From: Owenia fusiformis
Taxonomy: Eukaryota; Annelida; Polychaeta; Sabellida; Oweniidae
Assembly: GCA_903813345.2 (NCBI GenBank)
Contig: CAIIXF020000001.1
Coordinates: forward strand, 17,133,915-17,193,914
Direction: 5' to 3'
Length of the DNA: 60,000 nucleotides
The notes under the pieces were generated by a model that did not search any database, was not told the origin of the DNA, and saw only the letters and a program-made list of their open reading frames with translations. Positions within the stretch are counted from its first letter, which is position 1. Every line of letters begins with the position of its first letter. Positions 56,982-60,000 of the stretch are shown in pieces. The position numbers and the translations under genes are program-made.

Positions 56982-57101
56982 CAGTAAAACCTGTCTGAAG
57001 GGAACACCTGTTGACACAGGAGTCCACAGAACATCCATTTCCTTAGAAATAGGAATAAATATCTCACTATAAAAAGGTGTTCACTGATACAGGTTTTACT
57101 G
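56982..57101. mobile_element. 120-bp pogo/Tigger-like MITE
   Basis: CAGTAAAACCTGTCTG and ATACAGGTTTTACTG ends, flanked by TA at 56980-56981 and 57102-57103. Well preserved, probably within the 3' UTR of isoform C. Confidence 0.82.
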
Positions 57102-57149
57102 TATTGAATGCACAACATGAAATATTGATATATCGCATTGCGTTGTTGA

Positions 57150-57168
57150 ACACACACACACACACACA
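57150..57168 (+). repeat. (CA)n microsatellite
   Basis: About ten ca units. Confidence 0.9.
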
Positions 57169-58968
57169 GACATATGTAAGTTACACTGCTGAAACGTTTC
57201 AGAACATACAAATATTTATAGAAATTGCCTTAATAAATCACTGCTAAGAATGCACAATTACTTTTTGAAAATTAAAAAAAAATCAGATATGTTTACAAAT
57301 AGCTGTGGCTCTGGTATCAAACGTGAAATTAACATTGAGATATGGTCTGAAGTGATATGCTCTAGAATGATATGGTCTGTGATTGTGCAGTAAAAGAAGG
57401 TTAGGGTATGACTAAAACCAGATACAACTTATTCATTGCAAATATTATTATATCATTTTATTAAAATCTTATGATGTATATTATTATTATCATATGGTAA
57501 AAGGGATAATGTAAATATGAGCATGAATGCTCGAAATGCTTGATTTGTAAAAATTGTTTATTTAAAACACCAAGCAAATCATTTAGATTTGAAATACACT
57601 GTTGTTCAATGTTATTCACTCATATATACTCTGGGTCTATTGGATAAAAGACAAAGTATTCATTATGTTGATTGATATAAGTGTTTTCCTTCAGTTACGT
57701 TTGATTACAATTATTGACAAGAGGTGGAGCTTTCCCAGAAGTCATTACTAGCTTAGGGTTAATGAATCATGGGATTGAAATTCTCACTTGGTGCAATTCT
57801 GTGTTTTACTGTAGATACACCAGAGATTAAGAGTGTTTTAAGACAGATAAGAAAGAAAGTTTGTTTGAGTCTGTTCTTGAACTCAAGTTGAAATATACCT
57901 CTAGTCAAATAGAAGATATCGAGATATCATCAACATGTGCCTTTTTGATACAATTGTTTTTGACAATAATGCCATCCATTGTACCTGCTGATCACTAGAA
58001 TACACCATTTCTAGTGTTGCTCAAATAAATTGTCAATATCTTTTGATATTATGTTTTTCAATGGTGAAGTCAAGCAGTCACCAGCATTTAACGACTTCAA
58101 TATGATCAAAGCAGTTAATTTTTCTTGAATTTCCCAGCTTAAGGCTATTGCATTGATCATTGTTGCGAGCATGCTATATATAAAAAAATAATTTGCTAGC
58201 TTGACGTAGTCTGCTTTTACATTTTCAAAAGCTAAAGATAGGCAATGTGCAGGAAAGTGTTACATCACCAATGTTCTATGCCCCGTGAATTGTTCAGGGG
58301 GAGGGGGCACAGGGGAATTGAATCGACTGTACAGGTGTGAGTTGAGTATTGGGGGCCTTGATATCAAAAGTTTTACAGACAATAAATTGTACCATTGCAA
58401 TAAAAAGATCAGTTGAATGTTTAAATCAGAGAGAATATCTTTTGGGAAATGAGTCTTCAGATACATGTAGCATATATTTAGTGTTATTCGTTGTATCCCA
58501 CTAATGTTACGCATTAAGTCTGAGAATTATTATGGATGGTAATGTGACACTTTATCCTTATTGCTTTCACATCTAAAATATGGCATATGGGAAAATTGAT
58601 AGACAGCGCAGTTTTCTCATTATTGAGGAATACTTTGAAGAGTTGGATATTTGGAAGAGCTAAAAAAGGAAGAGCTTCGGTAGAGCTTCTGTAGCTTGAA
58701 TGTTAAGATGTCCTTGTTGGATATTGAACACCATTATGGCATCTTATTTCTGAGCTGGCGAGATACATTTGATTTCAAAAGGTGCTTTAAAATGTTAAAA
58801 TATATATATGTAAATAATAAAACTTGTATATATGCATGTACATGTAGACACTTATTTCACTTTGTAGTCTTGGGATCAGAATTATAATGTACATTTACGT
58901 CCATCTTTATTTGTCATTTATAAATAGCACATGTTAAATTTTAAATTGTGTAAATTCATATTATTGAC

Positions 58969-58974
58969 AATAAA
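58969..58974 (+). terminator. Candidate poly(A) signal for isoform C
   Basis: AATAAA in a long AT-rich stretch. Others exist nearby (for example 57232-57237 and about 58817), so which one is used cannot be decided from sequence. Confidence 0.35.
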
Positions 58975-59472
58975 TCTATTTTGATTTTCGCAAACATTTT
59001 AGATTCACTTTTATTTTATTTTATTTAAAAAATGTGAAATTTAAAGAGCCAAAATTAAATCTGTCTGTTTTTTAATGTTATATGTGAATAATGGTGTAAG
59101 CATTATTTTTTCTTATTTATTATTGTGTATAGTATAACTGTTGCTTGTCATGTATGCAAACATATATTGTCAAGGCCATCTCAAATTAATTCTCTGATTA
59201 GAAGTCATTGGACTGAGAATTCTGTAAAAGATGAAACATTAAACAGAGAATTAATTTTGGTGGTCTATGTCCTAGCATAATGTTGTATTTTAGCTTGACT
59301 GCTTACAAATTCTTAGTTGAAAATTGAATTAAACTCAATGTTTTTTAGAACAATAGAAGATTAGAGACATTCTGAAGTTTTTTAACTGTTTCAACCAAAT
59401 TGCATTTTAATTGAATGATGGATTCAGCATTCTGCAATATTATGTACCAAATTAATAGGCATTTAATGTGTA

Positions 59473-59673
59473 CAGTGATCTCCCCAGCATTAAAGCAAGT
59501 GGGTGCGGCACCCACCTGAGATTTTGAAAATAGGCTTGCACCCACCTGAAAATCCAAATGCACCCACTTGAAAATGAGAAAAATCATGAAGCATATTTTG
59601 AGCATATTTTGGTCTGAATTGTGAAAATGAGAATTTTGCACCCTCTTGAGAAAAAATCCTGTGGAGATCACTG
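59473..59673. mobile_element. 201-bp MITE with CAGTGATCTCC ends
   Basis: CAGTGATCTCC at 59473 and GGAGATCACTG ending 59673, flanked by GTGTA on both sides (59468-59472 and 59674-59678). The interior has repeated cacccacctga motifs. An older relative lies at 21205-21400 on the other strand. The 5-bp duplication does not clearly assign it to a superfamily. Confidence 0.78.
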
Positions 59674-59888
59674 GTGTATTTTCTGTTGGTATTTTGCCGT
59701 CTTCTCATAAAAAACATATGCAGTGAGTATCAATTTCTTATTTATACCAAAAGGTTTACCAGTGTAATTGTAATATTCATTTACTCAACAGGGATTTGGA
59801 GGCTATGCAAATATACATTTTGTAACAACCAACGAATGAAGTTTTGTTTTTTGAATATTCATGTAAAAGGTAGATGATTTTCAGGACT

Positions 59889-59940
59889 ACCAACTACCAC
59901 CTGTCATTTGTTACAGATGTCAAACACTGGACACCATCTT
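59889..59940 (-). repeat. Dispersed repeat family R1, copy 4 (partial, reversed)
   Basis: The reverse complement carries gtaacaaatgacaggtggta and an upstream gtccagtgtttgacat segment. It may continue past what is recognisable. Confidence 0.45.
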
Positions 59941-60000
59941 GAAAATCTTGTCTTGAAGTATCAGCATATAAAATCCGTTTACTGGCGTTTGAGTTATCAA

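Larger units (their letters stand above)
56723..60000 (+). other. 3' UTR of isoform C and downstream sequence
   Basis: No coding exon recognised after 56722. Contains a MITE (56982), a (CA)n tract, several AATAAA signals, a MITE at 59473 and a partial R1 copy. Where the transcript ends is not decidable. Confidence 0.5.

Overview
The window is AT-rich animal DNA. Coding exons are small islands with GT/AG borders, separated by long introns full of transposon debris. The recognisable host gene is a plus-strand orthologue of KANK (KN motif and ankyrin repeat domain protein). I read the organism as a lophotrochozoan invertebrate, probably a mollusc. That placement is inferred from how far the protein has diverged from vertebrate KANKs and from the repeat landscape (long-TIR mariner relatives, a Tx1/L1-like LINE, hAT and pogo-like MITEs, palindromic repeats). 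No species can be fixed from the sequence alone.

Layout. 1-13604: no coding exon that I can support, only dispersed repeats, a clean hAT MITE (4205-4699), palindromes and one decayed minus-strand coding relic (about 9240-10180). 13605-14455: first coding exon of KANK. 14456-32852: an 18.4 kb intron holding a 3.7 kb foldback element with about 1.2 kb arms (14760-18469), a 42-bp minisatellite, a 5'-truncated LINE with an uninterrupted 1,079-codon frame on the minus strand (23205-26730), and mariner relics. 32853-33041 is exon 2 and 33859-38506 a giant exon 3 (KN motif, coiled coil, long disordered repeat-rich middle). 39212-46105 holds the conserved acidic linker and most of the ankyrin domain, and 51186-51284 the last ankyrin exon. 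After that come several alternative 3' ends.

All exons join in frame with canonical splice sites. The common core is 2,198 codons, far longer than the roughly 1,350 residues of vertebrate KANK1, and nearly all of the excess lies in exon 3. The KN motif should bind talin, the coiled coil liprin-beta, and the ankyrin domain a KIF21-type kinesin, so the protein should link focal adhesions to cortical microtubules.

The most unusual feature is the 3' end. Four different C-termini are encoded in frame. (D) Read-through of the exon 8 donor gives a further 566 residues: a very acidic tail ending in a hydrophobic segment and ten final residues, followed by a poly(A) signal; this would be a tail-anchored KANK. 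(A) A short lysine-rich tail. (B) A 280-residue Ser-rich tail built from 27-bp repeats, with its own poly(A) signal. (C) A small basic tail made from two further exons. The intron before the isoform C exons also contains an almost perfect 0.86 kb hairpin (53388-54249), a likely source of double-stranded RNA.
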